From Gammaproteobacteria bacterium (lineage in GTDB: Bacteria; Pseudomonadota; Gammaproteobacteria; Steroidobacterales; Steroidobacteraceae): a DNA stretch of 12,250 bases. A program made the translations under genes and the position numbers. Below, one piece after another: positions 6,500 to 12,250 of the stretch. Location of the stretch: positions 1 to 12,250 of the forward strand of contig RFTM01000016.1 of assembly GCA_009923475.1 (NCBI GenBank), read 5' to 3'. Numbering within the stretch: position 1 is the stretch's first letter; each line of letters opens with the position of its first letter. The notes beneath the pieces are model-generated. The model searched no databases, was not told the DNA's origin, and saw nothing but the letters and a program-made list of their open reading frames with translations.

Positions 6500-6880
6500 A
6501 TGGACGCCCCCGGCATGGACGACATCTCCCGCAAGTTCCAGCGCGACCTGAACGCCGGGCTGGTGGCGCTCGTCCTGCTCGGCGTGCTCGCCGAGACCGA
6601 TGACGACCTCTACGGCTACGACATCGCCAAGCGCCTGCAGCGCGCGCGCGAGGGCGAGCCGCTCTTCAAGGAAGGCACGATCTACCCCGTGCTGCGCTCG
6701 CTCGCCGCCTCGGGCTGGCTGTCGAGCCGCATCGTGCCGTCGTACTCCGGCCCGCCGCGCCGCTATTACCGCATCACCGACGAAGGCCGCGCCGTGCTCG
6801 CGCAGTGGCGCGCCGTCTGGCGCGACACCCGCGATTTCGTCGACCAGTTCACCGGCCCTGCGCCGGATGACATCGCCTGA
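6500..6880 (+). CDS. PadR-family transcriptional regulator
   Basis: A small winged helix-turn-helix repressor, about 126 residues from the ATG at 6500. Diagnostic sequence: LVALVLLGVLAE, then LYGYDIAKRL, then FKEGTIYPVLRSLAASGWL (recognition helix), and the wing PPRRYYRITDEGRAVLAQW. It has a short C-terminal helix, as in the small PadR subgroup. The start at 6500 lies right at the predicted transcription start; ATG 6515 in frame is an alternative that also lacks a ribosome binding site. The more upstream ATG at 6464 lies inside the promoter -35 and is unlikely. It is followed 12 nt later by the HAAS/sensor membrane protein, a common PadR partnership in which the membrane protein relates an envelope signal to the regulator. 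Autoregulation is suggested by the dyad over the -10 box. Confidence 0.93.
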   Translation: MDAPGMDDISRKFQRDLNAGLVALVLLGVLAETDDDLYGYDIAKRLQRAREGEPLFKEGTIYPVLRSLAASGWLSSRIVPSYSGPPRRYYRITDEGRAVLAQWRAVWRDTRDFVDQFTGPAPDDIA

Positions 6881-6892
6881 GGACCCCACGCC

Positions 6893-7930
6893 ATGACCGC
6901 CGCCGACACCGCCACGCCCCGCAGCATCGACGAATACCTCGCGCAGTTGCGCCGCGCGCTCGAGGGCGCCGACCGCGCGATGATCCAGGATGCCTTGAGC
7001 GACGCCGAGGAACACCTGCGCGCCGAGTGCGCCGCGCGGCCGGGCGACAGCGAAGAAGCGGTGCTGCGCGCGATCGCCGACAGCTACGGTTCGCCGGAAG
7101 ATGTCGCGGTCGCCTACCGGGAGACCGAACGCACCGTGCAAGCGGCGCTGTCGCCGAAACGACACGCCCCCGCAGGCGCAGGCGCGGCCGCTGCGGCGGC
7201 GCCCGCTGCGGCGGCGACTGCAGCGTCAGCATCGGGTCCTGCAGCCGGTGGCGCGCCGGCGGCCGCCGAGGCGCGCACCGCCCCGCAGCAGAGCCTGCTG
7301 CGCCGGTTCTTCAGCGCGTGGAGCGACTCGCGCAGCTGGACCTCGCTCTTCTTCATGCTGACGACGCTCGTCACCGGCATGTTCTACTTCACCGTCGTGG
7401 TCACCGGTGTGTCGCTCTCGCTCGGCCTCGCGATCCTCATCATCGGCTTCCCGTTCTTCATCGCCTTCCTCGGCTTCACGCGCGTGCTCGCCCTGGTCGA
7501 GGGGCGGCTCATCGAAGGCCTGACAGGCGAGCGCATGCCGCGCCGCGCGACGCCGCCGGCGCCCGGCGGCTGGCTCGCGCGCGTCGGCGCGATGCTCCGC
7601 GACCTGCGCACCTGGACGACCCTCGTCTACCAGCTGCTGATGCTGCCGCTCGGCATCGCCTATTTCACGGTCGCGATCACGCTGAGCGCGCTCGGCTTGG
7701 GCCTGCTCGGCGGCAGCATCGTCGGCCTGCTGCAAGCGCTGGGCTTCGAGGTGGTGGATGGTTGGCAGACGAGCGTCGGCGGCATGCCGCTGACGGGCCT
7801 CGAAGCGCTGGGGGTCGCGATCGCCAGCCTCGTCATCGGCACGCTGCTGCTCACCGCGCTGCTGCACCTCGCCCGGCTCGTCGGCCGCTTCCATGGCCGG
7901 CTCGCCAAGCAGTTGCTGGTCGCGCGCTGA
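6893..7930 (+). CDS. HAAS (DUF1700-like) and sensor-domain membrane protein
   Basis: A 345-residue inner-membrane protein. Residues 10-85 are an alpha-helical HAAS/DUF1700-type domain (IDEYLAQLRRAL, then DAEEHLRAE, then SYGSPEDVAVAYRE). Residues 92-130 are a low-complexity Ala/Pro/Gly linker. Residues about 148-335 are four or more membrane helices resembling the putative Sensor domain. The membrane part contains an internal duplication: the block starting WTSLFFML at 149 and the block starting WTTLVYQL at 241 share W-T-x-L, a G before an aromatic-rich YFTV, and a closing LGL. TGAGGA of the ribosome binding site overlaps the padR stop codon, so the pair is an operon. Likely role: transmembrane partner that modulates PadR in response to an envelope or lipid signal; this follows from the known PadR-HAAS association, not from anything specific here. 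Confidence 0.87.
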   Translation: MTAADTATPRSIDEYLAQLRRALEGADRAMIQDALSDAEEHLRAECAARPGDSEEAVLRAIADSYGSPEDVAVAYRETERTVQAALSPKRHAPAGAGAAAAAAPAAAATAASASGPAAGGAPAAAEARTAPQQSLLRRFFSAWSDSRSWTSLFFMLTTLVTGMFYFTVVVTGVSLSLGLAILIIGFPFFIAFLGFTRVLALVEGRLIEGLTGERMPRRATPPAPGGWLARVGAMLRDLRTWTTLVYQLLMLPLGIAYFTVAITLSALGLGLLGGSIVGLLQALGFEVVDGWQTSVGGMPLTGLEALGVAIASLVIGTLLLTALLHLARLVGRFHGRLAKQLLVAR

Positions 7931-7940
7931 GCGCGGGGCG

Positions 7941-7967
7941 CCTCCCGCACCTGCGTCCACCGGGAGG
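7941..7967 (+). terminator. Hairpin after the PadR/HAAS operon
   Basis: CCTCCCG (7941-7947) pairs perfectly with CGGGAGG (7961-7967) across a 13-nt loop, starting 10 nt after the HAAS gene stop. There is no T-run, so it is either a weak terminator or an element upstream of the next promoter. Confidence 0.4.
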
Positions 7968-7981
7968 TCGCTGCGCGGGAG

Positions 7982-7987
7982 TAGAAT
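7982..7987 (+). promoter_or_regulatory. Candidate -10 box for the second DUF1838 operon
   Basis: TAGAAT matches the -10 consensus at five of six positions and lies 28 nt before the ATG at 8016. No good -35 is seen at 16-18 bp upstream. It sits just after the hairpin at 7941-7967. Confidence 0.4.
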
Positions 7988-8015
7988 CGCCGTCCCTGCC
8001 CAGCGGACGCCCACC

Positions 8016-8954
8016 ATGCGCAAGCATCTTGCACTCTCGGCGCTCATCGCACTGACGGCCGCGCTCGCCGCCACCTCGCCCGCGATCGCCGACGACGACC
8101 TGCTCGGCCCGGCCGCCACGCGCGAGGGCGACGAGGCGCTGGTCTGGAACGCCAAGCTCACCTGCGGCACCACCGAGCAGGGCGTCACGCGCTACGGCAT
8201 GTGGGAAGGCCGCATGTACAGCCGCATCCCCGGCGAGAAGGACCGGCACCTCTTCGATGTCGTGGGCATCAACACCCGCCAGTGCGAGCGCCACAAGGAC
8301 CCGGTGCGCGGCGAGGGCTTCCGCAGCGTCTCGCGCGAGATCATGGTCTACCTCGACCCCGCGACGGGCGAGGTCATCGACAAGTGGAAGAACCCGTGGA
8401 CGGGCGAGACGGTCGACGTGATCCACGTCGCCAACGATCCCGTGAACATGCGCGCGCCCACCTTCGCGCGCAAGGCGGACGGCACGCCGCTGCAGGTCTC
8501 GCTGCGCCGCTACGGCGACCTGCTGGTCTCGTCGAGCGAAGTGCCGCTCTTCTACGAGAACCCGCTCGCCGGCGCCTACCAGGACTACATCGGTGGCCAA
8601 TACCACGCGATGGAGATCTTCAACACCTTCTACTCCGCCGCCGACTTCCTCGCGCCGAAGGGTCCGCGCATCAGCCCGTCGCGCATCTCCTGGCAGCGCA
8701 TCTCGGCGCTGCTGCCCTGGATGCGCATGGGCGACCGGCCGGGCGTGATGATCTTCAACGCGACCGGCTACTCGACCTTCGACCGCGCACAGATCCCGCC
8801 GAAGCTCATGCAGGTGCTGCAGACGCGCTACCCTGACTACCTCAGCCCGCCGCCGCTCGGCGACGCGCGCCCGAACGCCACCACCTGGACCGTCACCAAG
8901 AAGTGGATCGACGACCAGCGTGCCAAGGAACCCAAGAAGGAGACCGCCCGATGA
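8016..8954 (+). CDS. DUF1838 family protein with Sec-type signal (copy 2)
   Basis: A 312-residue exported protein of the DUF1838 family. The start is placed at 8016, where a standard signal peptide begins (MRKHLALSALIALTAALAA, probable cleavage after SPAIA at 25). The longer open frame from 7893 overlaps the preceding gene and the -10 box and lacks any signal. Family landmarks match copy 1: NPWTGE (126-131), a Trp-flanked PWMRMGDRPG (234-243), and a similar C-terminal helix segment (IPPKLMQVLQTRYPDYL against LPAAFVARMREVLPGKL). Differences are Cys50 and Cys90, a longer C-terminus rich in Lys, and no twin-arginine motif. The stop overlaps the next ATG (ATGA, 8951-8954), so it is coupled to the DUF1993 gene. 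Function is not established. Overall similarity to copy 1 is low outside these blocks, so the two are old paralogs rather than a recent duplication. Confidence 0.9.
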   Translation: MRKHLALSALIALTAALAATSPAIADDDLLGPAATREGDEALVWNAKLTCGTTEQGVTRYGMWEGRMYSRIPGEKDRHLFDVVGINTRQCERHKDPVRGEGFRSVSREIMVYLDPATGEVIDKWKNPWTGETVDVIHVANDPVNMRAPTFARKADGTPLQVSLRRYGDLLVSSSEVPLFYENPLAGAYQDYIGGQYHAMEIFNTFYSAADFLAPKGPRISPSRISWQRISALLPWMRMGDRPGVMIFNATGYSTFDRAQIPPKLMQVLQTRYPDYLSPPPLGDARPNATTWTVTKKWIDDQRAKEPKKETAR

Positions 8955-9460
8955 CCACGCTCACCGTCCACGCCGCCACCGTCGGCGTCTTCGTGCCCAT
9001 GCTGCAGCAGCTCGACAAGATGCTCGAGAAGGCCGAGGCCCACGCGCAGGCCAGGAAGCTGGAGGCCGGCGTCCTCGAGGGCCTGCGCCTCGCGCCCGAC
9101 ATGTTCCCGCTGACCCGGCAGGTGCAGATCGCCTGCGATTTCGCCAAGAACGGCGCGTACCGCCTCGCCGGCATCGACCCGCCGAAGGTGCCCGACGACC
9201 AGAAGACCCTCGCCGAACTGCGCGGCCGCATCGCCCACACCCTCACGCTGCTCGCGGCCATCACGCCCGACAAGCTCGAGGGCACCGAGAAGCGCCATCT
9301 CAGCGTGCCCTTGTACGGACGCACCCTCGAGATCGACGGCCTGCCGTTCATCCAGCGCTGGACGCTGCCGAACTTCTTCTTCCACCTCACCACCGTGTAC
9401 GCGCTGCTGCGCAATGCGGGCGTCGAGCTCGGCAAGCAAGACTTCCTCGGAGGCGTGTGA
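8951..9460 (+). CDS. DUF1993 family protein
   Basis: A 169-residue soluble, mostly helical protein of the DUF1993 family, related in fold to DinB-like four-helix bundles. Recognisable blocks are LRLAPDMFPLTRQVQIACDF (about 43-62), a middle TLAELRGRIAHTL helix, LPFIQRWTLPNFFFHLTTVY (about 131-150), and the closing LRNAGVELGKQDFLGG. The His of FFFHLTT and other conserved polar residues could bind a metal as in DinB-like proteins, but no complete metal site can be assigned. No signal peptide, so it is cytoplasmic, unlike the DUF1838 protein before it. The start at 8951 overlaps the preceding stop by 4 nt; the longer frame from 8903 would lie in the DUF1838 gene. The next gene starts 2 nt after its stop. 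Role unknown. Confidence 0.9.
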   Translation: MTTLTVHAATVGVFVPMLQQLDKMLEKAEAHAQARKLEAGVLEGLRLAPDMFPLTRQVQIACDFAKNGAYRLAGIDPPKVPDDQKTLAELRGRIAHTLTLLAAITPDKLEGTEKRHLSVPLYGRTLEIDGLPFIQRWTLPNFFFHLTTVYALLRNAGVELGKQDFLGGV

Positions 9461-9461
9461 C

Positions 9462-10478
9462 ATGAAACGGCGCGCGCTCGGCGGCCAGGGGCTCGAGGTC
9501 TCGGCGATCGGCCTCGGCACCATGGGCATGACCGGCGTCGCCGGCATGCCCGAGCTCTACGGCGCCACCGACGAGGCCGAGGGCATCGCCACCATCCGGC
9601 GCGCGCTCGACCTCGGCATCGACTTCTTCGACACCGCCGAGGTCTACGGCCCCTACGACAACGAGGTGCTGCTCGCCAAGGCGCTCGAGGACCGCCGCGA
9701 TCGCGCCGTCATCGCCACCAAGTTCGGGTTCAAATACTCCATCGACAACAAGATCGCCGGCGTCGATGGCAGCCCCGAGAACGTGCGGCGCTCGCTGGAC
9801 GGCTGCCTGCAGCGCCTCAAGACCGACCACATCGACCTCTGGTACCAGCATCGCCGCGACCGCGCCGTGCCCATCGAAGAGACCGTGGGCGCGATGGCAG
9901 AGCAGGTGAAGGCGGGCAAGGTGCGCTTCCTCGGGCTGTCCGAGATGTCGGCGGCCACCATCCGCCGCGCTCACGCCGTGCATCCCATCACCGCAGTCCA
10001 GAGCGAATGGTCCATCTGGGAGCGCAACCTCGAAGAGCGCGCGCCCGACGGAGGTCCCGGAGTCATCGACACCTGCCGCGAGCTCGGCATCGGCATCGTG
10101 CCGTACTCGCCGCTCGGCCGCGGTTTCCTCGGCGGCCAGCTGCCCGACCCCGCGACGCTGCCCGACAGCGACTACCGCCGACACGACCCGCGGTTCCAGG
10201 GCGAGGCCTACGAGCGCAACAAGCGGCTGCTGACCGTGGTCGACGCCGTCGCCGCGCGTCACGAGGCGAAGCCCGCGCAGGTCGCGCTCGCGTGGCTGCT
10301 CGCACGCGGCCCCGACATCGTGCCGATCCCCGGCACCAAGCGCCGCAGCTACCTCGAGGTGAACGCGCAGGCCGTGCACCTGACGCTCACGCCCGCCGAC
10401 CTCGCCGAGCTCGACTCGGTCGGTCCCGCGAGCGGCGAGCGTTACACCGAGCGCGGCATGGCGACCATCGAGCGCTAG
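9462..10478 (+). CDS. Aldo/keto reductase
   Basis: A 338-residue NADPH-dependent oxidoreductase with a TIM barrel, likely reducing an aldehyde or ketone. The catalytic tetrad is complete: Asp57 and Tyr62 (DTAEVYGPYDNE), Lys87 (ATKFGF) and His130 (DLWYQH). The cofactor end is seen in IVPYSPLGRGFLGG and in IPGTKRRSYLEVN. Family hallmark MGMTG and the length of about 330 residues place it in the broad plant/bacterial AKR13-like group (yeast YakC/bacterial homologues). The start at 9462 is supported by CGGAGG (9448-9453) 8 nt upstream, lying at the end of the DUF1993 gene, from which it is separated by one base. It is the third gene of the DUF1838-DUF1993 operon, so it may act on the same compound; the substrate is unknown. 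Confidence 0.94.
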   Translation: MKRRALGGQGLEVSAIGLGTMGMTGVAGMPELYGATDEAEGIATIRRALDLGIDFFDTAEVYGPYDNEVLLAKALEDRRDRAVIATKFGFKYSIDNKIAGVDGSPENVRRSLDGCLQRLKTDHIDLWYQHRRDRAVPIEETVGAMAEQVKAGKVRFLGLSEMSAATIRRAHAVHPITAVQSEWSIWERNLEERAPDGGPGVIDTCRELGIGIVPYSPLGRGFLGGQLPDPATLPDSDYRRHDPRFQGEAYERNKRLLTVVDAVAARHEAKPAQVALAWLLARGPDIVPIPGTKRRSYLEVNAQAVHLTLTPADLAELDSVGPASGERYTERGMATIER

Positions 10479-10486
10479 CGGCGCTC
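10470..10486. terminator. Short bidirectional hairpin at the convergent gene ends
   Basis: GAGCGC (10470-10475) pairs with GCGCTC (10481-10486) over a 5-nt loop that holds the overlapping stop codons (CTAG, 10475-10478) of the reductase and the hydrolase. Only 6 bp and no T-run on either strand, so termination is not certain. Confidence 0.3.
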
Positions 10487-11434
10487 CGGCGACGCAAGGG
10501 TTAGCGCGCGCAGGATCTCTTCCGTGACGAGCGCCGGCCGCTCGTGCGCGATCCAGTGGCTCGCGTCCGGCACGCGCACGAGGCGCAGGTCCGGCACCCA
10601 GCGTTCGAGCCCGTCGAGCAGCCCCGGCAGCAGCGCGCCGTCGCGCTCGCCCCAGAGCACCGTGGTCGGCACGCGCACCGTCACGCGCTCGTCGGGCAGG
10701 TCGATGGCGCCCACGCCCGGCCTCATCGGCGACGCGCGGTAATAGTTGAGCCCGCCTTCCAGCCCCAGCGCCCAATGCGCGCGGTAGCGGTCGCGCAGCG
10801 CGGGCGTGAGCCAGTCCGCGCTGCGCCCCGTCTCCTCGAAGAACCCCCACAGCCGCGCGTAGTCGTCGGCCGCGAGCAGCGCCGCCGCATCCGGCCGGCA
10901 CAGGAAGTTCATGTACGCGCTCGCCGCCTGCTGCACCGGGTTGTGGCGCAGCTCGCGCAGGAAAGTGGCCGGGTGCGGCGAGTTGAGGATCATCAGCCGC
11001 TTGCAGAGGTCCGGCCGCGTCATCGCGAAGTTCCACGCGACGGCGCCGCCCCAGTCGTGCGCGACCAGCAGGTCGATGGCCGCGTCCGGCGTGCCAGCCG
11101 GCGCAGCGGTCAGGCGCCCGATGAGCGCGACGATGTCCTGCACCAGATGCTTGGCCTGATAGGCCTCCACCGCCGCAGGCGCGGATGATCGACCGAAGCC
11201 ACGCAGGTCGGGCGCCACCGCGACCGCCTTGCCCGCGAGGCGTTGCAGGATGTCGTCCCAGGCGAAGGCGCCCTCGGGGAAGCCGTGCAGCAGCAGCACC
11301 GGCGGCAACGCGGGGGTGATGGAACCGGCCGCGAGCACGCCCGAGGCGTCGAAGGGCGCGTTGCTGCGGCAAGCGAGCGTGATGCCCTGCGGCAGCGCGA
11401 GGCCGAAGTTGTGGATGCCGCCGGTGTCTGCCAT
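10475..11434 (-). CDS. Epoxide-hydrolase-like alpha/beta hydrolase
   Basis: A 319-residue cytoplasmic alpha/beta hydrolase. The oxyanion motif HGFPE is at 50-54 and the nucleophile elbow is HDWGG with Asp127, the aspartate nucleophile of epoxide hydrolases and haloalkane dehalogenases. The acid Asp265 (WGERD) and catalytic His293 (SHWIAHERP) follow. The block LMILNSPHPATFLRELRHNP (147-166) is highly characteristic of epoxide hydrolases, and Tyr231/Tyr232 in the lid (NYYRASP) suit the epoxide-activating tyrosines. Most likely it opens an epoxide to a diol via a covalent ester; a dehalogenase is less likely. There is no signal peptide. The ATG at 11434 is the start that fits the family; the frame remains open upstream only because of GC bias. 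It converges on the aldo/keto reductase with overlapping stop codons, so it is a separate transcription unit. Confidence 0.92.
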   Translation of the reverse strand: MADTGGIHNFGLALPQGITLACRSNAPFDASGVLAAGSITPALPPVLLLHGFPEGAFAWDDILQRLAGKAVAVAPDLRGFGRSSAPAAVEAYQAKHLVQDIVALIGRLTAAPAGTPDAAIDLLVAHDWGGAVAWNFAMTRPDLCKRLMILNSPHPATFLRELRHNPVQQAASAYMNFLCRPDAAALLAADDYARLWGFFEETGRSADWLTPALRDRYRAHWALGLEGGLNYYRASPMRPGVGAIDLPDERVTVRVPTTVLWGERDGALLPGLLDGLERWVPDLRLVRVPDASHWIAHERPALVTEEILRALTLASPERR

Positions 11435-11548
11435 TGCGCCATTGCACCGCCACGGTGGGCGCTTGGCAAATCTTTTCCTAACTTTGCGGCGGCAAGTGCG
11501 GCAACGCATGGAATCCGCGGGGCCGATGGTGGTCTGATGTGTGCAACC

Positions 11549-11562
11549 CACCCTGTCGGGTG
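11549..11562 (+). repeat. Small hairpin just upstream of the Spy-like gene's ribosome binding site
   Basis: CACCC (11549-11553) and GGGTG (11558-11562) are complementary with a 4-nt loop, ending directly at the AAGGAGA site. Short and GC-rich; could affect translation, or be chance. Confidence 0.25.
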
Positions 11563-11576
11563 AAGGAGATCCCGAG

Positions 11577-12131
11577 ATGACCACCCGCAATCCCCTGCTC
11601 GCCGTCGCCCTTGCCGCCTCGCTGATCGGCAGCACGCTCGCGCAATCCCAGCCCTCGCAGATGCCGCCGCCGACCGACCGGCCGATGTCCGGCATGGAGG
11701 GTCGCGGCGGGATGGGACCCCGCGGCATGAACCCCGAGCGCATGTTCGAGGGCCTGGACCTCACCGACGCCCAGCGCACCCAGCTGCGCGCGATGGCCGA
11801 TGACCACCGAAGGACCGTCGAGCCGCTGCGCGACAAGATGCGCGCCGCGCAGCAGGTCCTCGAGACCGCACAACCCGGCGACGCCGACTACGACGCCAAG
11901 ACCGCCGACGCGCGCAAGACGCTGCAGGAGACCCGCAGCCGGATGCGCGACGCGATGGAGACTTTCCGTTCCCGCACGGACGCCGTGCTCACCCCCGAGC
12001 AGCGCAACCAGGTGGAGCGTCGTCGCGCGGAGATGCGCGAGCGCATGGAAGATCGCGGGGGCATGGGCGAAGGGCGCGGCGGCAGGGAAGGCCGCGGCGG
12101 TCGGCGTGGCGGCGGCCAACGGCCGTATTGA
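11577..12131 (+). CDS. Spy/CpxP-like LTxxQ periplasmic protein
   Basis: A 184-residue exported protein. A Sec signal (PLLAVALAASLIGSTLA, cleavage likely after 22) is followed by a Met/Gly/Pro-rich segment, then a helical domain with two LTxxQ motifs, LTDAQ (62-66) and LTPEQ (138-142). These are the hallmark of Spy/CpxP-type envelope chaperones and stress sensors. Between them is a highly charged helical stretch. The tail (about 160-181) is a run of RGG/Gly-Arg units, which is unusual. The start is fixed by AAGGAGA (11563-11569), 7 nt upstream of ATG 11577; an upstream in-frame ATG at 11541 would place extra residues before the signal. Members bind unfolded envelope proteins or sense metals; metal sensing is not shown here. 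It is divergent from the epoxide hydrolase gene. Confidence 0.87.
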   Translation: MTTRNPLLAVALAASLIGSTLAQSQPSQMPPPTDRPMSGMEGRGGMGPRGMNPERMFEGLDLTDAQRTQLRAMADDHRRTVEPLRDKMRAAQQVLETAQPGDADYDAKTADARKTLQETRSRMRDAMETFRSRTDAVLTPEQRNQVERRRAEMRERMEDRGGMGEGRGGREGRGGRRGGGQRPY

Positions 12132-12160
12132 GGGGTCTCGACCCGCGGGCGGCGAGCTTT

Positions 12161-12188
12161 TCGCGTGCTGCGGCTCGCGTGCTGCGTC
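12161..12188. repeat. Two tandem 14-bp repeats
   Basis: The unit TCGCGTGCTGCGGC (12161-12174) is followed directly by TCGCGTGCTGCGTC (12175-12188), with 13 of 14 bases the same. It lies in the short gap between the Spy-like gene and the partial gene at the right edge. Confidence 0.6.
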
Positions 12189-12208
12189 AGGCCGTCGGCG
12201 ATGGTCGC

Positions 12209-12250
12209 CTAGGGCCGCTTGTCCCGCAACTGCACGAAATCCCAAAGATT
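12209..12250 (-). CDS. Possible C-terminal end of a gene entering from the right
   Basis: Reading the minus strand from the right edge gives thirteen codons, NLWDFVQLRDKRP, and then a TAG at 12211-12209. The composition is protein-like, with balanced hydrophobic and charged residues, unlike the alternative frames there. The family cannot be identified from thirteen residues. If real, it converges on the Spy-like gene with a 77-bp gap that includes the tandem repeat and a small hairpin (GGCGA-TGG-TCGCC, 12197-12209). Confidence 0.35.
   Translation of the reverse strand, partial: NLWDFVQLRDKRP

Noticed and set aside
7164..7282. Ala-codon repeats in the HAAS gene as a possible DNA repeat array
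   Set aside because: The units are irregular and stay in frame; they read as an Ala/Pro/Gly protein linker rather than a CRISPR or regulatory repeat.
7226..8188. 320-codon minus-strand open frame over the HAAS gene and DUF1838 copy 2 start
   Set aside because: Glu/Arg/Ala-rich low-complexity shadow of the plus-strand genes; no ribosome binding site or family motif.
9387..11453. 688-codon minus-strand open frame across the hydrolase and reductase region
   Set aside because: Its frame differs from the hydrolase frame and gives Arg/Ala/Gly-rich text without motifs; the real hydrolase frame starts at 11434.
1..12250. Mobile element, phage, CRISPR or anti-phage system
   Set aside because: No transposase, integrase, terminal inverted repeats, spaced direct repeats or recognisable defence nuclease was seen; base composition is uniform apart from the short AT-rich padR promoter.

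Overview
The window is about 12 kb of very GC-rich, densely packed bacterial DNA. It has strong G/C third-position bias, frequent start/stop overlaps, purine-rich ribosome binding sites, and some promoters placed so close to the ATG that leaderless transcripts are possible. Gene content (Tat and Sec signal peptides, a Spy/CpxP-type periplasmic protein, two DUF1838 proteins, CrgA-type LysR, ACR3/ArsC) suggests a Gram-negative proteobacterium, most likely a high-GC gammaproteobacterium. This is inference from style and families only. I see no tRNA, rRNA, insertion sequence, integrase or CRISPR array, and no gene-free stretch longer than about 150 bases.

Layout. (1) 1-857 (-): LysR-type regulator running off the left edge. 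(2) 1008-3924 (+), divergent from it: a tight three-gene operon of a DUF1838 protein, an NAD(P)-binding Rossmann/NmrA-like protein and a nitrilase-superfamily protein. All three carry twin-arginine-type N-termini, so the set looks exported. (3) 6389-3914 (-): an arsenic operon, arsC (thioredoxin-type arsenate reductase), an ACR3 arsenite permease and a CPBP-family membrane protease, with no arsR in view. (4) 6500-7930 (+), divergent from the ars genes: a PadR regulator behind a clear TTGACT-17-TACAGT promoter overlapped by a perfect inverted repeat, then a HAAS/sensor-type membrane protein. (5) 8016-10478 (+): a second DUF1838 protein (Sec-type signal), a DUF1993 protein and an aldo/keto reductase, translationally coupled. 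(6) 11434-10475 (-): an epoxide-hydrolase-like alpha/beta hydrolase, convergent with the reductase so that the two stop codons overlap. (7) 11577-12131 (+): a Spy/CpxP-like LTxxQ protein. (8) 12209-12250 (-): the probable last 13 codons of another gene.

How it may work together. The ars genes form a recognisable detoxification unit: arsenate is reduced to arsenite, which is extruded. The PadR/HAAS pair looks like a self-contained, probably autoregulated envelope-sensing module. The two DUF1838 operons are the least understood part. Both place a DUF1838 protein first, followed by oxidoreductase-like or hydrolase-like partners, which suggests two versions of an undescribed metabolic or detoxification function, one of them apparently periplasmic. 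The nitrilase-like member of the Tat operon lacks the family's cysteine nucleophile (Gly at that position), which is the most striking single observation here.
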